A DNA stretch of 64,000 nt from Treponema bryantii (GTDB lineage Bacteria > Spirochaetota > Spirochaetia > Treponematales > Treponemataceae). The notes under the pieces were generated by a model. That model saw only the letters and a list, made by a program, of their open reading frames with translations. It was not told where the DNA came from and did not search any database. Of the stretch, positions 17,154 to 27,317 are shown piece after piece. The position numbers and the translations under genes are program-made. The stretch lies in the NCBI RefSeq assembly GCF_900111035.1, contig NZ_FOFU01000007.1, forward strand, positions 108,489-172,488. Direction: 5' to 3'. Position 1 is the first letter of the stretch; the number at the start of each line of letters is the position of its first letter.

Positions 17154-17214
17154 ATGTTTCTATTGACAGAAACATACTTTATACTGTAATGTTACTATAA
17201 ATAGAAACATTACA
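17154..17214 (+). promoter_or_regulatory. trp operon promoter with two palindromic operators
   Basis: TTGACA (17163-17168), 16-nt spacer, TGTAAT (17185-17190). Palindrome 1, ATGTTTCT-6 nt-AGAAACAT (17154-17175), encloses the -35. Palindrome 2, TGTAATGTT-12 nt-AACATTACA (17185-17214), begins at the -10. The half-site GAAACAT/ATGTTTC recurs. It does not resemble the enterobacterial TrpR operator, and I see no leader peptide or T-box. Confidence 0.65.
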
Positions 17215-17223
17215 GAGGTAACA

Positions 17224-18492
17224 ATGACGCATTCAGACAACGGATTTTTTAACAGTTTTGGCGGTAAATATGTAGCGGAAGTTTTAAGGCGTCCGCTGGA
17301 TGAATTGGAAATTGCTTTTAAGGAAGCAATGGCAGATCCTTCTTTTATAAAAGAACTTGAAACAATTCAGAGGGATTATATTGGACGTGAGACTCCGCTT
17401 CTTTTTGCAGAGACAGCAACAAAGCTTTTAGGTGGAGCTCAGATTTATATAAAGCTTGAAGGCCTTGCAAATACAGGTGCACATAAAATCAATAATGCAA
17501 TTGGACAGTGCCTGCTTGCAAAGCGTATGGGCAAAAAACGAATTATTGCAGAGACAGGAGCTGGACAGCATGGAGTTGCAACTGCAGCTGCCTGCGCAAA
17601 ACTTGGTCTTGATTGTACTGTTTACATGGGCGAGGTTGATGTTCGCCGTCAGCAGCCAAATGTTGCAGCAATGGAACTTTACGGAGCAAAGGTACATGCA
17701 GTTACAAGTGGTAGTCGTACCTTAAAAGATGCTGTAAATGAAGCAATGCGTGACTGGGCCGCAAATCCTGATACAACACATTACGTTCTGGGTAGTGCCC
17801 TTGGTCCTGCTCCTTTTCCAGATATGGTCAGAGAATTTCAGAGTGTAATTGGACGGGAAGTTGAAAAGCAGGTTAAGGAACGCGGTCTTGATGTTGCTGC
17901 AATGATTGCCTGCGTAGGCGGTGGTTCTAATTCTATAGGATTCTTTTCACCATTCATTGATAAAAAAGAACCTGCTCTTATTGGGGTAGAAGCAGGTGGA
18001 ATCGGAGATGGAGTTGGAGAGAATGCAGCCCGTATGACAGGAAATGCAGGCCGCGAAGGAATTATGCATGGTTATAAATCACGATTCCTTCTTGATGATG
18101 ATGGACAGGCTTTACCAACCCGTTCCATTTCTGCAGGTCTTGATTATTGTGGAATTGGACCACAGCTTGCAGCTCTAGGTTGCAGTGGCCGTATAAAGTT
18201 TACTTCAGCGCGAGATGACGAAGCTCTTAATGCAGTTAAATTTTTTGCAAAAAACGAAGGTGTTCTTTTCGCAATGGAAAGTGCACATGCCGGAGCAGAA
18301 GCAATTCGTCTTGCACCGACACTTCCCAAAGATAAAGCAATCATCATAAACATGAGTGGACGTGGTGACAAGGATGTATTCATTACCTCACCAGTTTTCC
18401 GTAAAACAGAATGGCTTTCATTCCTTCATTCAGAAATAGAACGACTTGAAGCAAATGAAGATATTCATACAGCACAGATAATGGGGAAGTAA
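17224..18492 (+). CDS. trpB: Tryptophan synthase beta chain
   Basis: PLP enzyme that joins indole and serine to give tryptophan. The 422 residues include the PLP lysine in GAHKINNAIGQ, the EGAGQHG-type loop (ETGAGQHGVATA), the glycine-rich phosphate-binding GGGSNSIG and a C-terminal SGRGDKD. This is a TrpB1-type chain, expected to pair with the TrpA encoded next. The AGAGG site is 6 nt from the ATG. It is the first gene of the trp operon, which is unusual because trpBA normally closes it. Confidence 0.96.
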   Translation: MTHSDNGFFNSFGGKYVAEVLRRPLDELEIAFKEAMADPSFIKELETIQRDYIGRETPLLFAETATKLLGGAQIYIKLEGLANTGAHKINNAIGQCLLAKRMGKKRIIAETGAGQHGVATAAACAKLGLDCTVYMGEVDVRRQQPNVAAMELYGAKVHAVTSGSRTLKDAVNEAMRDWAANPDTTHYVLGSALGPAPFPDMVREFQSVIGREVEKQVKERGLDVAAMIACVGGGSNSIGFFSPFIDKKEPALIGVEAGGIGDGVGENAARMTGNAGREGIMHGYKSRFLLDDDGQALPTRSISAGLDYCGIGPQLAALGCSGRIKFTSARDDEALNAVKFFAKNEGVLFAMESAHAGAEAIRLAPTLPKDKAIIINMSGRGDKDVFITSPVFRKTEWLSFLHSEIERLEANEDIHTAQIMGK

Positions 18493-18493
18493 A

Positions 18494-19258
18494 ATGAAAG
18501 ACAATAAAATAAAACTTATGAGTCATCTTGTTGCAGGTTATCCTACAGATGAACTTGCATTTACCGCAGCGCGGGCACTTGTTGACGGTGGTGCATCTAT
18601 TCTGGAAGTTCAGCTTCCATTTTCAGATCCAAGTGCAGATGGTCCTGCAATTCAGGGCGCATGTACAGAAGTACTTAAGCGTGGTTATAAAACAGAAGAT
18701 GGATTGAACTTTATTGCAAAACTTCATAAGGAGTTTCCGGAAGTTTCAATTTATCTTATGAGCTATGGTTCTCTGGTTTATACACCTGGAGTTGAAAACT
18801 TCTGTAAGAAGGCAGCTGCTGCCGGAGTTACCGGAATGATAATTCCAGATCTTCCTTTTGATTTTGATGAAGGACTTACAGCAGCCTGTCAGAAAAATGG
18901 AATGAATAATATTCCTGTAGCAGCACCAAGCATGAGCCCTGAGCGTCTTAAGAAAATGGCAACAGCAGGTTTTCCATATATCTATGCTGCCTTAAGAACA
19001 GGTATTACTGGAACTGAAACTTCAGTAGATAAAGCAACTATTGATTTTCTGAAAGCAACTGGAGAAGGCGGAAGTAAGCTTTACGGTGGGTTTGGAATTT
19101 CAAATGGAAATCAGGCAAAGGCATTAGCAGACAGTGTTGAAGCAATTGTTGCGGGCAGTGTTTTTGTCCGAATAATCACAGAGAATAAAGATAATTCTGA
19201 AGCTCTTTATAAAGCAGTTCGTGCTAAAGCAGAAGAGCTGACAAATAAAAAAAATTAA
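18494..19258 (+). CDS. trpA: Tryptophan synthase alpha chain
   Basis: Cleaves indole-3-glycerol phosphate to indole and glyceraldehyde 3-phosphate. A TIM barrel of 254 residues with the catalytic Glu in SILEVQLPFSDPSADGP, the second acidic residue in GMIIPDLPFDE-like 'IPDLPFDFDE', and GGFGISNG plus IVAGSVFV at the phosphate site. It begins 1 nt after the trpB stop, so synthesis of the two subunits is coupled. Confidence 0.95.
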   Translation: MKDNKIKLMSHLVAGYPTDELAFTAARALVDGGASILEVQLPFSDPSADGPAIQGACTEVLKRGYKTEDGLNFIAKLHKEFPEVSIYLMSYGSLVYTPGVENFCKKAAAAGVTGMIIPDLPFDFDEGLTAACQKNGMNNIPVAAPSMSPERLKKMATAGFPYIYAALRTGITGTETSVDKATIDFLKATGEGGSKLYGGFGISNGNQAKALADSVEAIVAGSVFVRIITENKDNSEALYKAVRAKAEELTNKKN

Positions 19259-19274
19259 AAATCGGAGGCCGGAA

Positions 19275-20729
19275 ATGAAAATAAGAATGGACTTAATGTA
19301 CAAATGTATTCAGAACTCAAGATACACACCGTATCTTCTTGCAAAAAAAATAGGAGCCAGTGCAATTCTTGAATCAGCAAGTTTTGCAAAAGGCCGTGAA
19401 CGCTATTCAATTCTGATGACAGAAGAAGCTTTCAAAATCAAACAGAATGATGATGGAATCTTCTTTGTAATCGATGGAAAAGATATTCCTTTTGACCCGG
19501 TGGTTTTAGAGGGAGAAAAAAGTCTTGATGCTCTCGGCCGGGAAAAAGCACCTGATATTCTTGATGCTCTTTTATATGTTGCTCAGCAGAATAGAACTCC
19601 GGAAGGTCCTCTTTCTGAACTTCCGCTTCCAGCTTCCGGACTTGGTTATCTCAGTTACGAATTTGCAAAGCACTGTGACAATATAAAGTTTTTTGAACAG
19701 AAGGATGAATTAGATATTCCTGAAAGCCTTTTTGTTACCGGACATATCTATATTATCTTTGATCACTTTACAGAAGAAATGCATATCTTTGCTCTTAATT
19801 ACAACGAACATCAGATTGATCTGCATGCAGCAATGGAACGTATTTTGAAGCGTATAAATGATATGGATTTTTCTTATGTTGAAGAAGACAATTTCAGTTT
19901 CGAATACAAAATGCTTACTGATCTGGAAGCTTCAAAAGAAGAATATGTAAACAAGGTAAATGCGTTGAAAAAGCATATTGTTGCCGGCGATATCATTCAG
20001 GCTGTGCCAAGCCGCAGAGTACAGATTGAATGTGATGCTCCTGCAATGGCTGTTTACGGAAAGCTCCGTAAAGTAAATCCTTCTCCATATCTGTTCTATA
20101 TTGATTTTGGTTCGTTCCAGTTTACAGGTGCTTCTCCAGAAAGTCTTGTACGAGTTAGAAAAGGTAAGGCAACAATTCATCCGATTGCAGGTACAATCCG
20201 TCGCGGTAAGAATGAAGCAGAAGATGAAAAGAATAAACTCGAACTTAGAAATAATCCTAAGGAACAGGCAGAGCATCTTATGCTTGTTGATCTGGCACGA
20301 AATGATTTAGGCCGTGTCTGTGAAAAGGATAGTGTGAAGGTTCCACAGTACATGGACTGTGAAGTATTCAGTCATGTCATTCATCTTGTAAGTACAACAG
20401 AGGGAACTGTAAAAGAAGGTGTAAAGCCAATTCAGGTTTTAAGAGCATCTTTCCCTGCAGGAACAGTAAGTGGTGCTCCAAAAATCAGCGCTATGCAGAT
20501 TCTCAGTGGGCTTGAAAAAACAAAGCGTCGTTTTTATGCAGGAGCCGTAGGTTATATTCAGCCTTCCGGAGATCTGGATTTCTGTATTTCAATTCGTTGT
20601 GCTTTACGCAAGGGAAATGTATGGAACCTTCAGGCCGGTGGTGGAATTGTTTATGATTCAACACCAGAAAGAGAGTTCACAGAAACCTGTGAAAAACTTG
20701 GTGCTTTAATAGATACATTAACAAAATAG
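19275..20729 (+). CDS. trpE: Anthranilate synthase component I
   Basis: Converts chorismate to anthranilate with ammonia supplied by TrpG. 484 residues. The N-terminal part has ILESASFAKGRERYS, matching the LLES tryptophan-feedback motif. The C-terminal chorismate-binding half shows QAVPSRR, PSPYLFYI, GASPESLVRV, IAGTIRRG, FPAGTVSGAPKI and QAGGGIVYDS. It should partner the TrpG domain of the next gene. A GGAGG site precedes the start, 16 nt from the trpA stop. Confidence 0.96.
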   Translation: MKIRMDLMYKCIQNSRYTPYLLAKKIGASAILESASFAKGRERYSILMTEEAFKIKQNDDGIFFVIDGKDIPFDPVVLEGEKSLDALGREKAPDILDALLYVAQQNRTPEGPLSELPLPASGLGYLSYEFAKHCDNIKFFEQKDELDIPESLFVTGHIYIIFDHFTEEMHIFALNYNEHQIDLHAAMERILKRINDMDFSYVEEDNFSFEYKMLTDLEASKEEYVNKVNALKKHIVAGDIIQAVPSRRVQIECDAPAMAVYGKLRKVNPSPYLFYIDFGSFQFTGASPESLVRVRKGKATIHPIAGTIRRGKNEAEDEKNKLELRNNPKEQAEHLMLVDLARNDLGRVCEKDSVKVPQYMDCEVFSHVIHLVSTTEGTVKEGVKPIQVLRASFPAGTVSGAPKISAMQILSGLEKTKRRFYAGAVGYIQPSGDLDFCISIRCALRKGNVWNLQAGGGIVYDSTPEREFTETCEKLGALIDTLTK

Positions 20730-20742
20730 AGAGGTAAGAAAA

Positions 20743-22350
20743 ATGATTTTAGTTATTGATAATTACGACAGCTTTACATTTAATGTTGTACAGTCTCTTC
20801 AGAATGCAACATCAGAAGAAATAAAAGTAGTAAGAAATGATGAGATGACAGTAGACCAGCTTGCAGAATTGAAGCCAAGCCATCTTATAGTTTCTCCTGG
20901 CCCTGGAAATCCTACTGGAGCAGGAGTAAGCCTTGCTACTATAAAATATTTTGCAGGAAAAATTCCTATTCTTGGAATCTGTCTTGGACATCAGGCAATT
21001 GGCGAAGCCTTTGGTGCGAAAATAGTTCAGGCAAAATTTATTAAACATGGAATTGTAGAAGAAATTGATCTGGACGGACGAGGAGTTTTCAGAACAATCG
21101 GAAAGAGTGCTAAGTTTACACGCTACCATTCGTTAGTTATTGATGAAGCTACTTTGTCTTCTGATTTTGAAATTACAGCTCGTGCAAAGGATGGAGATAT
21201 TATGGGTATCCGCCATAAGACACTCGAAATTGAAGGTGTTCAGTTCCATCCGGAAAGCATCGCAAGTCAGGGCTGTCAGGAATTGTTCAAGGGCTTCTTA
21301 AATTACAGACGTGATAATCTTCCAGTTGCAGAATATCTTCGCCAGCTGATTGATGAGAAAAAGCCTTTGACTCGTGAGCAGGCTGCTTTCTTTATGGAAA
21401 ATCTTACTGACGGAACAATGGATGAAAAAGTTACTGCTTCAATTCTCACTGCTATGTCATCACTTGGTCTTCCAACTGCAGAAGAAATGGCAGGTTGTGC
21501 CGGAGCTCTTATGAAAAAGAAAACTCCATTCCCTGGAGCTGCACAGGGGCTTGCAGAAATCGTAGGAACTGGAGGAGACGAAAAAGGCAGTTTTAATATT
21601 TCAAGTCTCAGTGCAATTGTTGCTGCAAGCTGTGGACAGTCGGTTGCTAAGCATGGTAACAGAGCTGTTTCTTCGAAGAGCGGTGCTGCTGATTTCTTTG
21701 AAAATCTCGGAATTAAAATTATGGCAGAACCGGAAAAAACTGCAAATCTCTTAAAAGATACAGGTTTTGGATTCCTTATGGCTCCTGTGTATCATTCAGC
21801 AATGCGTTTTGCAGCACCTGTTCGTAAAGCCCTCGGAATCAAAACAATCTTCAATGTTCTTGGACCTCTTTTGAATCCGGCTGGGGCTGAGTATGAAGTG
21901 CTCGGTGTATATAGCAAAGATCTGATGGCAGATTATGCAAGAGCAGCTAAAGCATTGGGAGCAAAGCGTGTAATGGTAATTCATAGCCGCGATGGTTTTG
22001 ATGAGATTTCACCTTGTGAACCAACCGATGTTTTCCAGATCAATGAAGATGGAAAAGAATATCGATATGTAATTGAACCTGCAAAGTTTGGAATCAATAA
22101 TGCTGATATTGATGAGCTTGAAGGTGGCAGTGGCGCAGACAATGCTGCTCTTGCAATGGAAGTTTTGAATGGCAGTGGTCGTGGAACAATAAAGGCTGCG
22201 GTAGGCCTTAATGCAGGTGCAGTTCTTTATTTAAGCGGAAAAGCAAAAAACTTAAAAGAAGGATATGATATGGCCGTTAGCGCAATTAACAGCGGTGCAG
22301 CACTCAGAAAACTTGAGCAGATTAAAACAGAAAGTTCAAAGGCGGCTTAA
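20743..22350 (+). CDS. trpGD: TrpG-TrpD fusion: glutamine amidotransferase and anthranilate phosphoribosyltransferase
   Basis: A bifunctional protein of 535 residues. Residues 1-~190 are a class I amidotransferase: VSPGPGNP, nucleophile Cys in GICLGHQAIGE, and His/Glu in VQFHPES. Residues ~200-535 are anthranilate phosphoribosyltransferase: VGTGGDEKGSFNISS (PRPP-binding GTGGD), KHGNRAVSSKSGAAD and NVLGPLLNPAG. The same fusion exists in enterobacterial trpD. A GAGG site is present. Confidence 0.95.
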   Translation: MILVIDNYDSFTFNVVQSLQNATSEEIKVVRNDEMTVDQLAELKPSHLIVSPGPGNPTGAGVSLATIKYFAGKIPILGICLGHQAIGEAFGAKIVQAKFIKHGIVEEIDLDGRGVFRTIGKSAKFTRYHSLVIDEATLSSDFEITARAKDGDIMGIRHKTLEIEGVQFHPESIASQGCQELFKGFLNYRRDNLPVAEYLRQLIDEKKPLTREQAAFFMENLTDGTMDEKVTASILTAMSSLGLPTAEEMAGCAGALMKKKTPFPGAAQGLAEIVGTGGDEKGSFNISSLSAIVAASCGQSVAKHGNRAVSSKSGAADFFENLGIKIMAEPEKTANLLKDTGFGFLMAPVYHSAMRFAAPVRKALGIKTIFNVLGPLLNPAGAEYEVLGVYSKDLMADYARAAKALGAKRVMVIHSRDGFDEISPCEPTDVFQINEDGKEYRYVIEPAKFGINNADIDELEGGSGADNAALAMEVLNGSGRGTIKAAVGLNAGAVLYLSGKAKNLKEGYDMAVSAINSGAALRKLEQIKTESSKAA

Positions 22351-22356
22351 TGCAAT

Positions 22357-23865
22357 ATGTGTGGAAAAACAATTGAGCGGGACATATTAAAAGAAATTGT
22401 AGAACGCCGGACTGAGGATATGAAGAATAAAGGAATATCCTTTGGCTTTAAGCTTCCTGAAAAACGTAACAGGCCTGTGCATTCTTTTTTGCAAAGCAAG
22501 GGCGTTATTCTTGAAGTAAAAAGAGCATCTCCAAGCAAAGGGGATATTGCTCCTCAGTTGAATGCAGGAACTACTGCCAGGTCTTATGCAAAGGCCGGGG
22601 CTGCTGCAATTTCCTGCCTTACAGAAGAGAATTATTTTAAGGGAAGTCTCGGTGATTTAATGGAGGTTTGTAAGTCGGTTGATGAATATGAAGCTGAAAC
22701 AGGACTTACAGGACCTGCTGTTCTACGCAAGGATTTTCTTATAAATGCTGAAGAGGTGGAAACTGCATATTTCGCTGGAGCTGATGCGGTACTCTTAATT
22801 GCTCGAATCCTTGATGACAAAACTATTCTTTCAATGGCAAAAAAAGCTGCTTCTTTTAATATGACTTCTCTTGTTGAAGTGCGAACCGATGCAGATATAA
22901 AAAAACTCTCTGCATTGGTAAAAAGCTTAACTGCAGAAGAACGTAAACTGATTGTTTGTGGTGTGAATAGCAGAGACCTCCGTGATTTTACAATTGATCT
23001 TTTGAAGCCTTGTGAACTTCTTTTTGAGATTCGTAAAATTATGGGAGAGGATGCCAGTGTAGTTTTTGAAAGTGGAATTCGTACTCCTCAAAGTGCTGCA
23101 TTTGTAGGAAGCCTTGGTTTTGCGGGTATGCTGCTTGGTGAAGCTGCTGCAAAACAACCTGAGATTCGTGAAAAACTTGTTGAAAACTTCGTAAAATCTT
23201 CGGAGACTTTGAATTCAAAATTCTGGCTCAATTATTCACAGCGCCTGAAAAATAAGAATCATTCATTTATAAAAATCTGTGGATTAACAAATCCTGAAGA
23301 CGTAATTTATGCAGATTCTCTTGGTGCTGATTTTGTTGGCTTTATTTTTGCTGCAGGTTTTGAACGTAATGTCTGCGGCGATAAGCACAACAGATTCGAA
23401 AAAATACAGCCGGTACTAAAAAATATATCAGCAATAAAAGTCGCTGTAATTACAGATCCTGTTTCGCCAGAAGCAGAGGAAGCTGCAGAGCTTGTTGAAC
23501 AGGGAGTTTTAGACTGCATTCAGTTGCATGCAATTCCTTACAGCAAGGTTCCGGAACGATTACTTACGCTGCCACATTATTTTGCCGTAACAGATAAAAC
23601 TCTGTCTGCAGAAAAAGATATAGAAGAATTATTCTCAATGGGAGAGCCTCGTTTTCTGATGGATTCTAAAGCGCATAATTATGGAGTTGTAAAAAAACAT
23701 CTCTGGGCTGCAGGTGGAATAACTCCAGAAAATGTGAAGGATATACAGGAAATGTTTTCTCCTGAATTGGTAGATGTTTCCGGTGGAGTGGAAATTTTAA
23801 CTGGAAAAAAGGATTCTGAGCTTATGAAGAAAATTATAACATCTTTACTCAATCAAGAGTTTTAA
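22357..23865 (+). CDS. trpCF: TrpC-TrpF fusion: IGP synthase and PRA isomerase
   Basis: A bifunctional protein of 502 residues with two TIM barrels. The N-terminal indole-3-glycerol-phosphate synthase has LEVKRASPSKG, CLTEENYFKGS, VLRKDFLI, VEVRTDAD, NSRDL and ESGIRTP. The C-terminal phosphoribosylanthranilate isomerase (about residue 270 on) has FIKICGLTNPEDV, DFVGFIF, IQLHA and WAAGGITPENV. The ATG at 22357 has only a weak Shine-Dalgarno and follows the trpGD stop by 6 nt, so coupling is likely. It completes the pathway from chorismate. Confidence 0.94.
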   Translation: MCGKTIERDILKEIVERRTEDMKNKGISFGFKLPEKRNRPVHSFLQSKGVILEVKRASPSKGDIAPQLNAGTTARSYAKAGAAAISCLTEENYFKGSLGDLMEVCKSVDEYEAETGLTGPAVLRKDFLINAEEVETAYFAGADAVLLIARILDDKTILSMAKKAASFNMTSLVEVRTDADIKKLSALVKSLTAEERKLIVCGVNSRDLRDFTIDLLKPCELLFEIRKIMGEDASVVFESGIRTPQSAAFVGSLGFAGMLLGEAAAKQPEIREKLVENFVKSSETLNSKFWLNYSQRLKNKNHSFIKICGLTNPEDVIYADSLGADFVGFIFAAGFERNVCGDKHNRFEKIQPVLKNISAIKVAVITDPVSPEAEEAAELVEQGVLDCIQLHAIPYSKVPERLLTLPHYFAVTDKTLSAEKDIEELFSMGEPRFLMDSKAHNYGVVKKHLWAAGGITPENVKDIQEMFSPELVDVSGGVEILTGKKDSELMKKIITSLLNQEF

Positions 23866-23911
23866 TTATACTTAAAATATTAAATCTTTATAAGTTTTCA
23901 GAGGTTTTGTT

Positions 23912-25390
23912 ATGGGAAACAACTATTTTAATTCAATTCCATGGAGAGAGGCACGTCTTCAGCTCGGTCACTGCCGCTCTATGGCTAAAGAAGAATTTGC
24001 TGACGGAGTTAACGCACTTAAAGGAAAGAAAATTGTAATCGTCGGCTGTGGTGCTCAGGGTTTGAACCAGGGTATGTGTCTTCGCGATTCTGGTCTTGAT
24101 GTCAGTTATGCACTTCGTGAAAGTGCAATTACAGAAAAGCGCCAGTCTTGGAAGAATGCAACTGAAAACGGATTTAAAGTGGGAACTTATGATGAGATGA
24201 TTCCAACTGCTGACCTTGTTGGAAACCTCACTCCAGATAAGCAGCATACTCCTGTAATCACAGAAGTTATGTCAAAAATGAAGAAAGGTTCTGCTCTCTG
24301 GTACAGCCACGGATTCAATATGATTGAAGAGGGAATGCAGATTCGCCCAGATATCACTGTTGTAATGTGTGCACCTAAAGGACCAGGTACAGAAGTTTGG
24401 CACGAGTTCCAGCGCGGATTTGGTGTACCAGATCTTATCGCCGTTCATCCTGTAAACGACCCTGAAGGAAAGGGCTGGGCTTATGCTAAGGCTCTCGCTG
24501 TTGGTATGGGTGGTTCAAAGGCTGGTGTTCTTGAATCTTCATTTGTTGCAGAAGTTAAATCTGACCTTATGGGTGAGCAGACAATTCTCTGTGGTATGCT
24601 CCAGGCTGGTACAATCGTTTGTTATGACAAGATGATTGAAGAAGGCATTTCACCTGAATATGCTACAAAGTTCCTTATGCACGGCTGGAACGCAATTTGT
24701 GAAGCTCTCAAATGGGGTGGAATTACAAATATGATGGACCGCCTTTCTAACCCTGCAAAGATTAAGGCTAATCAGCTTTCTAAAGATATTAAGAAACTTC
24801 TTGCTCCTCTCTATCAGAAGCACATGGACGATATCATTTCCGGTAAGTTCTCTAGCACAATGATGGAAGACTGGAAAGCAGGAGATAAAGACCTTCTCGC
24901 TTGGCGTGAAGATACAGGTAAGCTCCCATTCGAAAAGAATGCAGAAGCTGCAGACGAAATCACAGAACAGGAATACTTCGACAAGGGTATTTTGATGGTT
25001 GCTATGGTTAAGGCTGGTTGTGAGCTCGCATTCGAAACTATGGTTGATGCAGGAATTAAACCTGAATCAGCTTACTACGAGTCACTCCACGAAGTTCCTC
25101 TTATTGCAAACCTCATTGACCGCAAGCGTCTCTATGAAATGAACCGCGTAATTTCTGATACTGCTGAGTACGGATGTTACCTCTTTAGCCGCGTTGCAGC
25201 TCCAATGATGGCAAAAGACCTTATGCCAAAACTCCATACAGACGTTATTGGTAAGGGACTTGATGCAAAAGACAATGCTGTAAATAACGCAGAACTCGTT
25301 GCAGTAAACGCAGAAATCCGCGAACACCCAATCGAGGTTGTTGGCCGCAAACTCCGCGCTTACATGACAGCAATGAAGCCTCTTCTGTAG
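23912..25390 (+). CDS. ilvC: Ketol-acid reductoisomerase (class II)
   Basis: Isomerises and reduces acetolactate or acetohydroxybutyrate with NADPH in valine, leucine and isoleucine synthesis. Its 492 residues are the long, class II form with a duplicated C-terminal domain, as in E. coli. The Rossmann motif [17 protein letters not shown] and the KGPGTEV block are clear, with metal-site acidic residues in [12 protein letters not shown]. It lies 46 nt after trpCF, so it is either the last gene of that transcript or separately started; an AGAGG site is present. Confidence 0.95.
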   Translation: MGNNYFNSIPWREARLQLGHCRSMAKEEFADGVNALKGKKIVIVGCGAQGLNQGMCLRDSGLDVSYALRESAITEKRQSWKNATENGFKVGTYDEMIPTADLVGNLTPDKQHTPVITEVMSKMKKGSALWYSHGFNMIEEGMQIRPDITVVMCAPKGPGTEVWHEFQRGFGVPDLIAVHPVNDPEGKGWAYAKALAVGMGGSKAGVLESSFVAEVKSDLMGEQTILCGMLQAGTIVCYDKMIEEGISPEYATKFLMHGWNAICEALKWGGITNMMDRLSNPAKIKANQLSKDIKKLLAPLYQKHMDDIISGKFSSTMMEDWKAGDKDLLAWREDTGKLPFEKNAEAADEITEQEYFDKGILMVAMVKAGCELAFETMVDAGIKPESAYYESLHEVPLIANLIDRKRLYEMNRVISDTAEYGCYLFSRVAAPMMAKDLMPKLHTDVIGKGLDAKDNAVNNAELVAVNAEIREHPIEVVGRKLRAYMTAMKPLL

Positions 25391-25410
25391 TTTTTACAGG
25401 TCGTATATTA

Positions 25411-25446
25411 AAACCGTGCTTAAAAGGGCACGGTTTTTCTTTTTAA
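25411..25446 (+). terminator. Rho-independent terminator after ilvC
   Basis: Stem AAACCGTGC/GCACGGTTT with an 8-nt loop, followed by a T-rich run. It ends the trp-ilvC stretch. Confidence 0.85.
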
Positions 25447-25464
25447 CCACCTTTTTCTAATCAT

Positions 25465-25481
25465 ATAAAACGTTTTTTAAT
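25465..25481 (+). promoter_or_regulatory. LacI-type operator upstream of the GH5 gene
   Basis: ATAAAACGTTTTTTAAT, with the same AAAACGTTTT core as the other operators, about 71 nt upstream of the GH5 RBS. The promoter boxes here are not clear; TATAGT at 25503-25508 is a candidate -10. Confidence 0.6.
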
Positions 25482-25551
25482 AGATTTATCTGATATTTGT
25501 GTTATAGTTTTTATTAGTAAGATTATACAAGATCAAACTTAGGAGGCTAAA

Positions 25552-27180
25552 ATGATTACTAACCTTATTAAGTTTAAAAAAGTCTTTTTATTATTTGTCG
25601 TTCTTTTACTGCCAGTTTATGGTAGCTGTGATTCTAGAGAGAAGTCTGCGGTTTCAATAAGTCAGGTTTCTAGTATTGAATTTGCAAAAAAACTTGTTGT
25701 CGGATGGAATCTTGGAAATACACTTGATGCCAGTAATACTACTTCTAATAATTCTGGTTTAGCCGAAGAGACAAGCTGGGGCATGCCTCGTACTACAAAA
25801 GCAATGATAAAGGCTGTAGCAGAGGCCGGTTTTAAAACAATTCGAATTCCGGTAAGCTGGCATAATCATCTTACAAATACAACAAATTACACAATTGATT
25901 CAGAATGGATGGCTCGCGTAAAGCAGATTGTTGACTGGGCTATAGAAGAAGATTTATATGTCATACTGAATGTTCATCATGATAATCAGGAAGCAGGAAA
26001 ACTTGGAAAAGGGGCCGGTTTATTTGGATTTGCCGTTTCACCTGATAATGAGTCTATAAAAATTGCTTCAAAGAAATATCTTGAAAGTGTCTGGAGACAG
26101 ATCGCGACTACATTTAATAATGGTTATGGCGACAAACTGATTTTTGAGGTTTTAAACGAACCTCGTGCAATAAGTACAAATCTTGAATGGAATATAGATG
26201 ATGCTCCAACAGCAAAAAAATATAGCGCAGTAATCACAGAGTATGAAAACGTATGTATTGCCGCAATTCGTGCAACAGGTGGAAATAATTCAAAGCGCTT
26301 TATTATGGTTCCAGCTTATGCTGCCACTGGAACTCACCCGGTTATGCTATCATCTTATAAGTTTCCGACAGATACAGCATCAGATAAATTGATTCTTTCA
26401 ACCCATGCATATTCGCCATATAATTTCGCAATGGCTAATTCTGATTCTATATTTGGTATTGATGATCAGTCTACCCTTGATTTTAATTTTTCATACCTGA
26501 AAACAAATTACACAGATAAAGGAATCGGGGTTGTAATGGGTGAGGCTAGTGCTTCAAATAAAAGCAATACTGCAGAACGCATAAAATGGTCTAAATACTA
26601 TTTTGGAAAAGCAAAAGAAGCTGGTATTCCAATCGTTATTTGGGATAATATGGTTTCTGATGCAGATGGCAATGAAAATGTAAAAGGTGGTTTTAATGGC
26701 GAGCATCATGGCTGGCTGGATAGAAAATCTGGAAAGTGGTATTTTCCTTCAATCATAAAAGCTATGATGGATACTGTTGGCGTGAAAGGTTATAAAATTC
26801 CTGAATACATTCCTCCTACTCCAGTTACTATCGGCTGGAATGAAAAAAAAGCAATAACCATCAGCAATGAAAAAAAGACTATGAACTGGAAGAGTGAATA
26901 TATACCGGCTGCTTCACTTTTTGCTGACGCTAAAGAGGGCTCTATTCTTAAGGTATCTTTTGATAATGGTGGTGCACTCTTACGTCTGACAAGTTCTGAC
27001 TGGAAAACAAATTATAACACTGGTGATTTCTTAAACGGAAATGCCGGTGGAGAAAATATACATGTCTCTGGAAAAGAACTATATTACATTATTACAGCAA
27101 GTGATGCAGCTGCATGGAAAGCAAAAGGACTTATAATTTCTGGTTCTGGAACCGTTTCTTCTATAAAGTTCATGCCATAG
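25552..27180 (+). CDS. Cellulase/endoglucanase, GH5, lipoprotein
   Basis: Extracytoplasmic beta-1,4-glucanase. The signal peptide ends in a lipobox (PVYGSC, Cys about 27), so it is probably surface- or periplasm-anchored. The GH5 barrel begins [11 protein letters not shown] and includes [17 protein letters not shown], acid/base Glu203 in [14 protein letters not shown], and nucleophile Glu331 in VMGEAS. The pattern resembles subfamily GH5_4. Residues ~425-542 form a beta-sandwich module, probably carbohydrate-binding ([11 protein letters not shown]...SKFMP-like end). AGGAGG site. It is followed by GH11. Confidence 0.92.
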   Translation: MITNLIKFKKVFLLFVVLLLPVYGSCDSREKSAVSISQVSSIEFAKKLVVGWNLGNTLDASNTTSNNSGLAEETSWGMPRTTKAMIKAVAEAGFKTIRIPVSWHNHLTNTTNYTIDSEWMARVKQIVDWAIEEDLYVILNVHHDNQEAGKLGKGAGLFGFAVSPDNESIKIASKKYLESVWRQIATTFNNGYGDKLIFEVLNEPRAISTNLEWNIDDAPTAKKYSAVITEYENVCIAAIRATGGNNSKRFIMVPAYAATGTHPVMLSSYKFPTDTASDKLILSTHAYSPYNFAMANSDSIFGIDDQSTLDFNFSYLKTNYTDKGIGVVMGEASASNKSNTAERIKWSKYYFGKAKEAGIPIVIWDNMVSDADGNENVKGGFNGEHHGWLDRKSGKWYFPSIIKAMMDTVGVKGYKIPEYIPPTPVTIGWNEKKAITISNEKKTMNWKSEYIPAASLFADAKEGSILKVSFDNGGALLRLTSSDWKTNYNTGDFLNGNAGGENIHVSGKELYYIITASDAAAWKAKGLIISGSGTVSSIKFMP

Positions 27181-27217
27181 TGGAAATCTCCGATTGGGGA
27201 AATCTCTTAAGAAAACA

Positions 27218-27265
27218 TTCCTATACCATTTTCAGAATTATGCCTCATAATAAATGGTATAGGAA
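27218..27265 (+). other. 14-bp inverted repeat between GH5 and GH11 genes
   Basis: TTCCTATACCATTT (27218-27231) and AAATGGTATAGGAA (27252-27265) are perfect reverse complements with a 20-nt loop. No T run follows, so it is less likely a terminator than an intercistronic mRNA-processing or stabilising hairpin. Confidence 0.6.
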
Positions 27266-27317
27266 CTTTATATCTGCAGATAAATGTTCAGAAAAAAAAC
27301 TTCTTAGGAGAAATCCA

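Noticed and set aside
27114..27317. N-terminal extension of the GH11 xylanase
   Set aside because: It starts inside the GH5 coding region and precedes a complete lipoprotein signal that has its own Shine-Dalgarno at 27305.
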